A stretch of DNA of 64,000 nt from Pseudoduganella lutea (GTDB lineage: Bacteria; Pseudomonadota; Gammaproteobacteria; Burkholderiales; Burkholderiaceae_D), in the NCBI RefSeq assembly GCF_004209755.1, contig NZ_CP035913.1, positions 5,022,001-5,086,000 on the forward strand, written 5' to 3'. Of the stretch, positions 1-8,900 are shown in pieces. Below the pieces are notes generated by a model that was given only the letters and a program-made list of their open reading frames with translations, had not been told where the DNA came from and made no database searches. Every line of letters begins with the position of its first letter. Position 1 is the stretch's first letter. A program made the translations under genes and the position numbers.

Positions 1-1632
1 GCGCTGAACGTGTACCTGTTCGCGGCCGCGCCGAAAGGCTTCTTCCCGCGCCAGGACACGGGGCAGGTCAATGGCGGCCTGCGCGCCGACCAGAGCATCT
101 CGTTCCAGGCCATGCAGCAAAAGCTGCGGCAACTGGTGGACATCATCCGCAAGGATCCGGCCGTCGACACCGTGGTGGGCTTCACGGGCGGTTCGCGCGC
201 CGGCGGCGGTTTCATGTTCGTCAACCTGAAGCCGGCGGACGAGCGCGACGTGGCGGGGCAGGCCGTGATCGACCGCCTGCGCCCGCAACTGGCGAAAGTG
301 ACGGGCGTGCAGCTGTTCCTGAACCCCGTGCAGGACTTGCGCATGGGCGGGCGCTCCAGCAACTCCACCTACCAGTACACGCTGAAAAGCGATAACCGGG
401 AAGACCTGAAGAACTGGGCGATGAAGCTGGCCGACGCGATGAAGAACGCGCCGGAAATGACGGACGTCGATACCGACCAGCAGGACAACGGCGTGGAAAC
501 GTTCGTGACCATCGACAAGGAAACGACGGCGCGCTTCGGCATGACGGTGCGCGACGTAACCAACTCGCTGTACAACGCATTCGGCCAGCGCCAGGTGGCG
601 ACCATCTACGATGAACTGAACCAGTACAAGGTGGTGATGGAAGTGGCGCCGGAGTATGCGCAAAGCCCCGAGGCCCTGCGCGATGTCTACGTGCCGAGCA
701 AGGCTGCCGCGACAACCGATGTGGTGGCCAACACCGCGGCCAACACCGCGACCGACACCGCGTCGACATCCGGCGGCAGCAACGCATCGGCCAACAATGC
801 GCAGGGCCAGCGCGACTCGTCGACCGGTTCGGCGCTGTCGACGGCACGCTCGGCGATGGTGCCGCTGTCGGGTATCGCCTCGTTCGCGGAAAGCGCCACG
901 CCGACGTCCGTCAACCACCAGGATGGCGAACTGGCAACGACGATCTCGTTCAACCTTTCGGAAGGATTCACGCTGAGCCAGGCGCAGGAGGCGGTCAAGC
1001 AGGCCGAGGCCGATATCGCGATGCCGAACAATGTGCGCGGCAGCTTCGAGGGCCAGGCGAAACAGGCCGAGGAATCGAACCGGCAGCAGCCCTTGCTGAT
1101 CCTGGCGGCGATCGTCGTCATCTACATCGTGCTGGGCATCCTGTACGAAAGCCTCGTGCACCCGATCACGGTATTGTCCACGCTGCCGTCGGCCGGGGTG
1201 GGCGCCGTGCTGGCGCTGCTGCTGTTCCGCATGGAGTTTTCCATCATCGCGCTGATCGGCGTGTTCCTGCTGATTGGCATCGTGAAGAAGAATGCGATCC
1301 TGATCATCGACTTCGCGCTGGAAGCGGAGCGGGCCCGCGGCATTCCGGCCATCGAGGCGGTGCGCGAGGCGTGCCTGCTGCGCTTCCGCCCGATCCTGAT
1401 GACGACGCTGGCCGCGGCGCTGGGCGCGCTGCCGCTGGCGATCGGCTTTGGCGAAGGGTCCGAGCTGCGCCAGCCGCTGGGCATCGCCATCATCGGCGGC
1501 CTGATCGCCAGCCAGCTGCTGACATTGCTGACGACGCCGGTCGTCTACATCCTGCTCGACAGGCTGCGCACCCGCAACCCCGAAGAACGCAAGCTGAGCC
1601 GCGCCGCCGGCGACGCGCCCCTGACCACATGA
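1..1632 (+). CDS. mdtC: RND multidrug efflux permease, MdtC-like (C-terminal part, cut by window edge)
   Basis: Inner-membrane proton-driven efflux permease of the HAE1/RND family; about half the protein is visible. The reading frame is open from base 1, so the start lies outside the window. Family-typical stretches are seen: GFFPRQDTGQ at the start of the second porter half, DQQDNG and GQRQ in the porter domain, then the membrane segments with VYIVLGILYES, GIVKKNAI and TTLAAALGALPL. From memory these align closely with E. coli MdtC. An oddity is about 50 extra codons (703-852), rich in Ala, Thr, Ser and Asn, inserted between the strand ending VYVPSK and the conserved MVPLS. The stop overlaps the start of the outer-membrane factor gene (ATGA), so the two are translationally coupled parts of one tripartite pump. 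Confidence 0.9.
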   Translation, partial: ALNVYLFAAAPKGFFPRQDTGQVNGGLRADQSISFQAMQQKLRQLVDIIRKDPAVDTVVGFTGGSRAGGGFMFVNLKPADERDVAGQAVIDRLRPQLAKVTGVQLFLNPVQDLRMGGRSSNSTYQYTLKSDNREDLKNWAMKLADAMKNAPEMTDVDTDQQDNGVETFVTIDKETTARFGMTVRDVTNSLYNAFGQRQVATIYDELNQYKVVMEVAPEYAQSPEALRDVYVPSKAAATTDVVANTAANTATDTASTSGGSNASANNAQGQRDSSTGSALSTARSAMVPLSGIASFAESATPTSVNHQDGELATTISFNLSEGFTLSQAQEAVKQAEADIAMPNNVRGSFEGQAKQAEESNRQQPLLILAAIVVIYIVLGILYESLVHPITVLSTLPSAGVGAVLALLLFRMEFSIIALIGVFLLIGIVKKNAILIIDFALEAERARGIPAIEAVREACLLRFRPILMTTLAAALGALPLAIGFGEGSELRQPLGIAIIGGLIASQLLTLLTTPVVYILLDRLRTRNPEERKLSRAAGDAPLTT

Positions 1633-3023
1633 AGACCACCATGATTTATCGCCTGTCCGCCATTGCCCTCGCCGCCGCCTTGTGCGGCTGCGCCGTCGGC
1701 CCGAAGTACGAGGTGCCAACCACCGCGGCGCCGGCCACGTTCAAGGAAGCCGAGGGCTGGACGCCAGCGGCACCCGCCGATGCGATGGAGCGCGGCCCGT
1801 GGTGGATGCTGTTCGGTGATCCGCTGCTGAACGAACTGGCCGCGTCGGTCGACGTGAACAACCAGAACGTGGCGCTGGCCGCCGCGCAGTACGCGCAGGC
1901 GCGCGCAGTCGTTGCCGAGCAGCGAGCGTCGCTGTTTCCCAGCGTGGCGCTGAACGGCTCGGGCAACCGGTCCGGCGGGGGCGAGACCCGGCCGTCGAAC
2001 AATTACCGCGTCGATATCGGCGGCAGCTGGGAGCCGGATACCTGGGGCAGCCTGCGCGCCGGCGTGACAGGTGCGCAGGCGAGCGCCCAGGCCAGCGCGG
2101 CGGACCTGGCGGCGGCCCGGCTGTCCGCCCAGGGCGAACTGGTCGCGAACTACATCGGCCTGCGCCAGGCGGACGTGGAACGGCAGATCCTCGACACCAC
2201 GATCCAGGGCTACCGGCGCGTGCTGCAGATCACGCAGAACCGCGTGGACGCGGGCGTGACGGCCCGCTCCGACCTGCTGCAGGCGCAGACGCAGCTGTTC
2301 AATGCCGAAGCCGACCTGCTCACCGTGATCCGGCAGCGCGCCGTGTACGAGCATGCGATCGCCGTCCTGCTGGGCAAGGCGCCGGCCGAATTCTCGCTGG
2401 CGCCGGCATCGTGGAGCATCGTGGTGCCCGAGGTGCCGCTCGGCGTGCCGTCGACCCTGCTGCAGCGCCGGCCGGACATCGCCGCCGCCGAACGCGACGT
2501 GGCCGCCGCCAACGAGAACATCGGCATCGCCCGCGCGGCGTATTTTCCGTCGCTGAACCTGTCCGCCTCGTACGGCTATGGCAACAGCCAGGTCGGTGGC
2601 CTGTTCAGCGCCTCGAACAGCCTGTGGTCGCTGGGCCTGTCGGCCGCGCAAACGCTCTTCGACGCCGGCGCCATCGCCGCCCGCGTCGAGCAGACCAGGG
2701 CCGCGCGCGATGCCGCCATCGCCCGCTACCGGCAGACGGTGCTCGATGCCTTCGCCGACGTGGAAGACCAGCTTGCCGCGACCCGCGCGCTGGCGCAGCA
2801 GCAGGAGCTGCGCCGCCAGGCCTCCGAGGCGGCCGACCAGGTTGAGCAGCAGATGGAAAACCGCTACCGCGCCGGCCAGGTGAACTACACCGAAGTCGTC
2901 AGCGCCCAGGTCACCGCGCTGTCCGCCCGGCGCGCGCTGATCCAGGTGCAGGCGGACCGGCAGACCACCGCCGTCGCCTTGATCCAGTCATTGGGCGGCG
3001 GCTGGCAAAGTTCGCAGCCCTAA
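1629..3023 (+). CDS. RND efflux outer-membrane lipoprotein, NodT family
   Basis: TolC-like outer-membrane channel subunit (464 aa) for the upstream RND pump. The start is the ATG that overlaps the permease stop by four bases. The N-terminus is a lipoprotein signal ending in a lipobox (ALCGC), followed by the family hallmark VGPKYEVP. Two OEP repeats follow, rich in Ala, Gln and Arg heptads (long alpha-helical barrel segments), with the NodT-type phrases WWMLFGDPLL and LLQRRPDIAAAE. Length is normal for the family. The coupled arrangement points to one tripartite system exporting drugs or other small molecules. Substrate cannot be read from sequence. Confidence 0.93.
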   Translation: MKTTMIYRLSAIALAAALCGCAVGPKYEVPTTAAPATFKEAEGWTPAAPADAMERGPWWMLFGDPLLNELAASVDVNNQNVALAAAQYAQARAVVAEQRASLFPSVALNGSGNRSGGGETRPSNNYRVDIGGSWEPDTWGSLRAGVTGAQASAQASAADLAAARLSAQGELVANYIGLRQADVERQILDTTIQGYRRVLQITQNRVDAGVTARSDLLQAQTQLFNAEADLLTVIRQRAVYEHAIAVLLGKAPAEFSLAPASWSIVVPEVPLGVPSTLLQRRPDIAAAERDVAAANENIGIARAAYFPSLNLSASYGYGNSQVGGLFSASNSLWSLGLSAAQTLFDAGAIAARVEQTRAARDAAIARYRQTVLDAFADVEDQLAATRALAQQQELRRQASEAADQVEQQMENRYRAGQVNYTEVVSAQVTALSARRALIQVQADRQTTAVALIQSLGGGWQSSQP

Positions 3024-3071
3024 AGTAGGACACTGCGCGCCCATTCCTGCCCGCAACGCCTTGCTGTCCAA

Positions 3072-3215
3072 CAAAACTGGGGACGTACCCCTGTTTCCAG
3101 GAAATTCCGGAAGCCTTTCCATAGAGGGCAAGTATGCCGGGAAACAGGGTGACAAGAGGCTCGCTCCCTGTTTTGCAGAAACTTTCCTCTAAACAGGGGT
3201 ACGTCCCCAGTTTTG
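3072..3215. repeat. Long intergenic inverted repeat (REP-like hairpin)
   Basis: Positions 3072-3096 and 3191-3215 are exact reverse complements (25 bp each), each containing a GGGGACGTACCCC-type core. Inside lies a second, shorter inverted pair (AAACAGGG with CCCTGTTT). The whole element would fold into one long hairpin between the efflux operon and the S46 peptidase gene. It resembles in style three other intergenic elements in this window that carry GGGGTC/GACCCC cores. Confidence 0.85.
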
Positions 3216-3269
3216 CCGGTTTTCACCGTATACTTCCCCGGCTTTTCATCAACCCCAGGGGAACATATC

Positions 3270-5420
3270 TTGTTCAAAAAACTAGTCCTGCCGGCCACTC
3301 TGCTGGCCGCCTTCGGTACCGCACACGGCGACGAAGGCCAGTGGCAACCCCACCAGCTGCCGCAACTGAAATCGGAACTGAAGCGCATCGGCATCCAGAT
3401 CCCCGCCGAGCGCATCGCCGACCTGACGAAGCATCCGATGAGCGCCATCGTGTCGCTGGGCGGGTGCTCGGCGTCGTTCGTGTCGCCGGACGGCCTCGTG
3501 GTCACCAACCACCACTGCGCCTACGGCTCGATCCAGCGCAATGCCACGGCCGAGAAGAACTACATCGTCGATGGCTTCCTGGCGAAGACGCGCGCCGAGG
3601 AATTGCCGGGCGGCCCGAACGCGCTGGTGTACGTGACCGAGAAGGTCGAGAACGTGTCCGACCGCGTGCTGAAAGGACTGGACAACGTGGGCGGCAAGGC
3701 GCGCCACGAAGCGATCCAGGGGCGCATCAAGGCGTTGATCGCCGAATGCGAAACCGATAAATCCTACCGCTGCTCGGTGCCCGCGTTCCACCGCGGCCTG
3801 GAGTACTACCGCATCCGCCAGATGATGATCCGCGACGTGCGCCTCGTGTATGCGCCGGCGGACATGGTGGGCAACTACGGCGGCGATATCGACAACTACG
3901 AATGGCCACGCCACACCGGCGACTATTCGTTCCTGCGCGCGTACGTGGGCAAGGATGGCCGCCCGGCCGATCCCTCGCCGGACAACGTGCCTTACAAATC
4001 AAAGGACTTCCTCGTGGTGTCCGCCGAAGGGCTGAAGGCGGGCGATCCGATCCTGCTGGCCGGCTACCCGGGCCGCACGAGCCGCTACAAGCTGCCGGCC
4101 GAGATCCGTTTCGCGCGCAACGTGAGCTACCCTGCGATGGTCGCCGAATACCAGGCCGACCTCGACACGATCGCCGCGGCCACGAAGAACAGCAAGAACG
4201 ACGAAGTGCGCTATGCATCCGTGGCGAAGTCGATCAACAACCGGATGAAGAAGACGCAGGGCCTGCTGGACGGCTTCGCGCGCAAGGACATCGCCGCCAT
4301 CAAGGACGTGCAGGATGCCGACTTCCGCGGCTGGTATCAGAAGTACAGTTCGACCTTGCAGCCGAATCTTTCCCAGGCCATGCTGGCCGAGCTGGACGCG
4401 GCGATCGCTGCCGACATGGCGCTGGAACAGCAGACGTTCGCATGGAACCTGGCCACCAACTCCGACCTGTTCAAGGGCGCCCGCACGCTGTATCGCCTGG
4501 CGCTGGAGCGCAGGAAGCCGGACGCGCAGCGTGAATCCGGCTACCAGGACCGCGACCTCGCCATGATCCAGGCCCGCCTGGCGCGCCTGGAACAGTCGTA
4601 CGTGGGCAGCGTCGACCAGGCCCGCTTCACGGCTGGCCTGCAGCGCTATGCAAAGCTGCCGGCGGCATTCCACCCGCAAGGCCTCGATGCGCTGCTGCCG
4701 GCCGTGGGCGACGTGCCCGCGCTGTATCAAAAGTCGACGCTGGGCGATACGAAGACGCGCCTGGCGCTGATCGACGCCGATGCCGCCGCGCTGGAAAAAT
4801 CCGACGACCCGTTCATGCAACTGGCCGTGAAGATGCATGCGTTCGCGCTGGCGCTGGAAGAGCGCACGAAGGAGTCGGAAGGCAACCTGGAAAAGGTGAT
4901 CCCGCAATACATGAGCGCCGTGATCGCCTGGAAGAAGTCGCAGGGCAAGCCGGTGTACCCGGATGCCAACTCGACGCTGCGCGTGACCTACGGCACCGTG
5001 GATGCCTATTCGCCGAAGGACGGCATCACGAAAGGGCCGTTCACGACGGTCGAAGGCATCGTGGAAAAGCACACGGGCAAGGATCCGTTCAACGCACCAA
5101 AGGCCTTGCTCGATGCGGTGAAGGCAAAACGCTACGGCCAGTTCCGGGACCCGGTGCTGGGTACCGTGCCGGTGAACTTCCTGTCCAGCGCCGACACCAC
5201 CGGCGGCAATTCCGGCTCCGCGATCGTCAACAAGCGCGGCGAACTGGTCGGCCTGAACTTCGATTCGACGTATGAATCGATCACGAAGGACTGGTACTTC
5301 GACACGGCGATCACGCGCGCGATCCACCTCGACGTGCGCTACATGCTGTGGGTGATGAAGGAAGTCGACGGTGCCGACAACCTGCTGAAGGAAATGACGA
5401 TCAGGTATCCGAAGAAGTAA
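3270..5420 (+). CDS. Peptidase S46 family dipeptidyl-peptidase (DPP11-like)
   Basis: Secreted or periplasmic serine exopeptidase of 716 aa that removes dipeptides from peptide N-termini. I start it at TTG 3270 because it gives a compact signal peptide (FKKLVLPATLLAAFGTAHG) and is preceded by AGGGGA seven bases upstream; the in-frame alternatives further up lie within the repeat. The catalytic His lies in VTNHHCAYGS (His82) and the nucleophile in TGGNSGSA (Ser648). Eighteen residues after that Ser, right after LNFD, is a Ser (Ser666). In S46 enzymes Gly at this place is reported for DPP7 and Arg or Ser for the Asp/Glu-specific DPP11, so acidic P1 preference is predicted. Monocistronic by context. 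Confidence 0.93.
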   Translation: MFKKLVLPATLLAAFGTAHGDEGQWQPHQLPQLKSELKRIGIQIPAERIADLTKHPMSAIVSLGGCSASFVSPDGLVVTNHHCAYGSIQRNATAEKNYIVDGFLAKTRAEELPGGPNALVYVTEKVENVSDRVLKGLDNVGGKARHEAIQGRIKALIAECETDKSYRCSVPAFHRGLEYYRIRQMMIRDVRLVYAPADMVGNYGGDIDNYEWPRHTGDYSFLRAYVGKDGRPADPSPDNVPYKSKDFLVVSAEGLKAGDPILLAGYPGRTSRYKLPAEIRFARNVSYPAMVAEYQADLDTIAAATKNSKNDEVRYASVAKSINNRMKKTQGLLDGFARKDIAAIKDVQDADFRGWYQKYSSTLQPNLSQAMLAELDAAIAADMALEQQTFAWNLATNSDLFKGARTLYRLALERRKPDAQRESGYQDRDLAMIQARLARLEQSYVGSVDQARFTAGLQRYAKLPAAFHPQGLDALLPAVGDVPALYQKSTLGDTKTRLALIDADAAALEKSDDPFMQLAVKMHAFALALEERTKESEGNLEKVIPQYMSAVIAWKKSQGKPVYPDANSTLRVTYGTVDAYSPKDGITKGPFTTVEGIVEKHTGKDPFNAPKALLDAVKAKRYGQFRDPVLGTVPVNFLSSADTTGGNSGSAIVNKRGELVGLNFDSTYESITKDWYFDTAITRAIHLDVRYMLWVMKEVDGADNLLKEMTIRYPKK

Positions 5421-5490
5421 GCCGGCGCCGGCGCGCACCGCCGTTCGGAAGAGCAGGCGGTGCGGTCGTTGCGCGTGTCGACCATTATCC

Positions 5491-5518
5491 TTGTAGTCTG
5501 GCGATGGCTTTCTATACT
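5491..5518 (+). promoter_or_regulatory. Candidate sigma-70 promoter for the PEP-CTERM gene
   Basis: TTGTAG and TATACT are separated by 16 bp, about 40 bp before the ribosome-binding site of the following gene. Moderate match to the -35/-10 consensus in an otherwise GC-rich region. Confidence 0.35.
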
Positions 5519-5559
5519 AGTTGTGAGCAAGGCGCCGTCTTGCTACACCAGGAGTCGCC

Positions 5560-6264
5560 ATGCAATGCAAGGATGTTCCGGGATGGGCCAGGGCTGCCGC
5601 CGCCACCGTGCTGCTGTGTGCCGCCTCAGGCAGTGCCATTGCCGATACCTATCGCATCACCACGCGCGCCGCGGGCGACAATGGATTGTTTTCCCTGGGT
5701 TCGATGTTCGAGCTTCCGGGGCCGGAAGCCACCGGGCCCTATGAATGGCGCCTGACCACCGAATTCAGCACTCCCGAATTCGAGCACGGAGGGCAGATCG
5801 CCCAGGTGGTCGCCTTCGATGTGGCCATGTCACTGGAACTGACGGTAGGGGGAGCGCACTATTCGACGGTGCAGGACAACGCGATCGTCCGGCTCCAGTA
5901 CTTTTCTTCCTTCCAGGGCGGACCGTTGTACGACATGCGCTACAGCGTCTACTTCACGCCGCCCCAGACCGCCAATCACGCCCAGCTGACGCAGTCGTTC
6001 CTGATCGACCCGATGCTGCTGGCGCCTGCCGACCTGCTCAGTCCCGTTTCGCTGGCGATACCGCAGATCGCGTCGGCAGCTTTCGAGGCCGACAGCTACT
6101 ACCAGGATCTCGATAATTACCTGTTCCTCGGCTTCGCACACGGCGCCGCCACGACGTTTTCCTATGAAGTCTCGATGGTGCCCGAACCGGCATCCTATGC
6201 AATGACATTGCTGGGCTGCGCGGTCGTGGCGGGGGCGGCGTGGCGGCGCCGCGCGGCGGCGTAG
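5560..6264 (+). CDS. PEP-CTERM sorting domain protein, otherwise unknown
   Basis: Exported protein of 234 aa. The N-terminus is a signal peptide ending near SGSAIA. The C-terminus is a typical PEP-CTERM tag: VPEPASYAMTLLG, a hydrophobic segment, and the basic tail WRRRAAA. This tag is recognised by exosortase in exopolysaccharide-making bacteria, which places the mature protein at the surface or in the matrix. AGGAG precedes the ATG by six bases. The body (residues 30-205) is beta-rich with no domain I recognise. A second PEP-CTERM protein lies near 60 kb; no exosortase gene is in the window. Confidence 0.85.
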   Translation: MQCKDVPGWARAAAATVLLCAASGSAIADTYRITTRAAGDNGLFSLGSMFELPGPEATGPYEWRLTTEFSTPEFEHGGQIAQVVAFDVAMSLELTVGGAHYSTVQDNAIVRLQYFSSFQGGPLYDMRYSVYFTPPQTANHAQLTQSFLIDPMLLAPADLLSPVSLAIPQIASAAFEADSYYQDLDNYLFLGFAHGAATTFSYEVSMVPEPASYAMTLLGCAVVAGAAWRRRAAA

Positions 6265-6271
6265 CAGGTAG

Positions 6272-6691
6272 TCACTTGTCGAGCAGCTCAACCGTGGCCT
6301 GGTCCGCTTCGCCATCGTGGAAGGTTGCCAGCGCCGTGGCAAAGGGAGCATCGCCCACGGCCGCCGCCGCAAACAATGTCATCGACGAGCGAAACTTCAG
6401 CGCGTCCACATGGCCCAGGATCGTGTCGATCCGCGTGCCCCCATGCGCGTTGACGAGGGCCGTGCATTCACGCAGCCGCGCGCCAAGGACAGGGTGCGCG
6501 AGATAGGCGCGCGCCTCGTCGAGCGAGGCAATACCATAATACTGCGCCGTTTCCGAGCGGCCCAGCCCCTGCAGCTGGGGAAAGATGAACCACATCCAGT
6601 GGCTGGTCTTGCGCCCCGCGCGCAGTTCGCGCAGCACGTCGTCATAAATGCGGTCCTGGGCGGCGATGAAGCGGTCGAGATTGAATGGCAT
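6272..6691 (-). CDS. DUF1810 family protein
   Basis: Small cytoplasmic protein of 139 aa. The conserved DUF1810 pattern is clear: FNLDRFIAAQD at the start, then SHWMWFIFPQ, a GRS..YYGI segment and the LK/SSMTLF segment. I choose the inner ATG because GGAGG sits six bases upstream; an upstream ATG in frame lacks this. The family has no settled biochemical role. It lies convergent with the PEP-CTERM gene and eight bases from its stop. Confidence 0.88.
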   Translation of the reverse strand: MPFNLDRFIAAQDRIYDDVLRELRAGRKTSHWMWFIFPQLQGLGRSETAQYYGIASLDEARAYLAHPVLGARLRECTALVNAHGGTRIDTILGHVDALKFRSSMTLFAAAAVGDAPFATALATFHDGEADQATVELLDK

Positions 6692-6776
6692 GCTGTCCTC
6701 CGGAGTGAGCATGCAGTCTACAACGGGCCGCCATCCGATGCCGCCTGCCGATCCCTGCCGATGCTATTTGCTGATG

Positions 6777-8732
6777 CTACTTGCCGATGTGTTTCGCCAG
6801 GAAGGTTTCCAGCTTGCGGTACACCTCGGCCTGGTTTTCGCTGTCGTAGAACCCGTGCCATTCATAGTCCACGTAATACCACTCGGGTGGTCGGCCGGCC
6901 TTCGTCAATGCCTCGCGCATGCGGAACGCGTGCTCCTTGGGTGCGATCGTGTCCTTGCCACCGTGAATCAGCAAGACCGGTGCCTTGATGGTGCCCGCAT
7001 GCAGCGCGGGGGAGATGCGGTCCAGTTCCGCGACATCGTCGCCCACATACAGCTTGTTGTAGCTCCTGGCGGTCTTGGACCGTTTCATTTCTTCCTCCTC
7101 CAGGAACAGCTTCAGGTCATACACGCCGGCGTAGCCGATGGCGCACTTGAACAGCTCAGGGTCGCGCGATGCCAGCGTCAGCGCCGCGTAGCCACCGAAG
7201 CTGGCGCCGAACACGCACATCCGGTCGCCATCGATGCCGGCATTGGCGACTGCCCAGCGTACGCCATCCACCAGGTCGTCCATGATCTTGCCATGCCACT
7301 GGCGATAGCCGGCCTCGCGGAACGTCTCGCCGCGGCCGCCCGAGCCACGGAAGTTCACCTGCAGCACCGCGTAGCCGCGGCTGGCCAGGAATTGAGCGTC
7401 GGTGTCGAAGTACCAGGTATCGTATGGACCGTGCGGGCCGCCGTGCGGAATCAGCACCAGCGGCACCTTGCCGCTTGTCCGGTTGCGCGGCATGGTCAGG
7501 TATCCATGCAGTTGCAGGCCGTCACGCGCCTTGAACGAGACAGGCGTGCGTTCCGCCATCTGGTCCGGCTCGAGCGCCTCCATGGCGGCGAACAGCATGT
7601 CGGCGCGTCCGCTCTTGCGGTCGAACAGGTAGTAGGTGCCGGGATCGCGGTCGCTCCGGACGACGAACAGCAGCTTGTCGCCATCCCGGGTAACGTCGAG
7701 GAAGCGTACGACGTCGCCCGGGAATTGCGCGGCAAGCTGCTTGTGCAGGATCACGTCCGGATGGCTGTCCGGTTCCAGGTAACGCACTTCCGGCTTGCCG
7801 ACGGACGTGAAAGCGGCGATCGGCAGGTAACGGCTGGTGCCGAACATGGCACTGCCGACAGAGCCTTCCGCATGCGAGGCCACCACGTGCCGCGCGCCCG
7901 TCGAAAGGTTTTCCCGCACCAGCACCTGGGGACCGCCGCGCTCGGCGTGCCACGCCATGAATTCGCGGTCGTCCGCCGAGAACGCGAAGGGTTGGAGCAG
8001 CGTGCCGGTTTTTGCCTGCGGAACCCGGGTCCACCTGGCACTGTCGCCTTCGCGGCGCAGCAGTGTGAAATGCGCGTTGTCGTCGCTGCCGGTGGCGAAG
8101 CGGGGCTGGCCATCGTTCTGCACCAGGAAATTGAAGCGTGGATGCGGCACGCGTGCTACCGTGCGGCGCCTGCCCTTGAGCGAGTCGACATCGAGCAGTT
8201 CGCTCACATCGGCGCCCCACAGGTAGGCGGACAGAAAGACGCGGCCAACGCGTTCGGCCGGGATGTCCGAGACGTAGGCGAAGCCATGGTCGTCCTGGTA
8301 GCCACTGGTGCGCCCCGAGTTCAGGAACCGGTCGTAGCCGTACAGGTATTCCTGCTTCTTGCCGTCGTAATCCATGGCCAGCACCTCGCCATACGAGGTC
8401 GGTACTTCGCGCGAGCCCTGTTCGTGGCCCTTGCGCACGACCAGCCGCGTGTTGCTGACCCAGTAGTAATCGAGCGGCACCTGGAACGCCGGCAGGCGGA
8501 CGACGCTTTCGATCGCCAAGTCGGGCAGGCTGTAGAACGTCATCGTCGGCACGTCGCGCTTGCCGATCGGCATGCGCACGGTGACGGCCAGGTGCTTGCC
8601 GTCGGGCGACAGGCGCGGCTGGGAAAACTGTTCTTGCCTGGCAAACGAGAGAACGGGAATCGGGGACGCCGGTGCTTGCGCGATCGCGGGCAGGGAAGGC
8701 AGGGCGAGCAGGAGAGGGATCAAGCGGTGCAT
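6777..8732 (-). CDS. S9 family prolyl-oligopeptidase-type peptidase
   Basis: Exported serine peptidase of 651 aa. It has a signal peptide (MHRLIPLLLALPSLPAIAQA), an N-terminal beta-propeller-like region (about 30-400), and a C-terminal alpha/beta hydrolase domain. The nucleophile elbow is GASFGG (Ser511), the Asp lies in HGGKDTIAP and the His in EWHGFYD, completing the catalytic triad. HGGPHGPYD supplies the oxyanion-hole segment. Members are acylaminoacyl- or dipeptidyl-peptidases; exact specificity is not visible. Its promoter must lie in the AT-rich 8740-8800 stretch shared with the divergent transporter gene. Confidence 0.93.
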   Translation of the reverse strand: MHRLIPLLLALPSLPAIAQAPASPIPVLSFARQEQFSQPRLSPDGKHLAVTVRMPIGKRDVPTMTFYSLPDLAIESVVRLPAFQVPLDYYWVSNTRLVVRKGHEQGSREVPTSYGEVLAMDYDGKKQEYLYGYDRFLNSGRTSGYQDDHGFAYVSDIPAERVGRVFLSAYLWGADVSELLDVDSLKGRRRTVARVPHPRFNFLVQNDGQPRFATGSDDNAHFTLLRREGDSARWTRVPQAKTGTLLQPFAFSADDREFMAWHAERGGPQVLVRENLSTGARHVVASHAEGSVGSAMFGTSRYLPIAAFTSVGKPEVRYLEPDSHPDVILHKQLAAQFPGDVVRFLDVTRDGDKLLFVVRSDRDPGTYYLFDRKSGRADMLFAAMEALEPDQMAERTPVSFKARDGLQLHGYLTMPRNRTSGKVPLVLIPHGGPHGPYDTWYFDTDAQFLASRGYAVLQVNFRGSGGRGETFREAGYRQWHGKIMDDLVDGVRWAVANAGIDGDRMCVFGASFGGYAALTLASRDPELFKCAIGYAGVYDLKLFLEEEEMKRSKTARSYNKLYVGDDVAELDRISPALHAGTIKAPVLLIHGGKDTIAPKEHAFRMREALTKAGRPPEWYYVDYEWHGFYDSENQAEVYRKLETFLAKHIGK

Positions 8733-8900
8733 GGATGGCCTTGGAATAAGTGGATATTATTATCCAAGTAATTATTATTAACAATACGCAATAATTGGAG
8801 AGAATTGCCGTGCACGTTGTGTTTCGGCAGCCGGTACAAGGCAATGTGGCTCCGCGACCACCCTCATGGCATAATCCGCAGTCCTCCAGCACGCTGCCTC

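Noticed and set aside
8733..8900. TPP riboswitch before the PnuC-like gene
   Set aside because: No THI-box segments are present here; only an AT-rich stretch suited to promoters.
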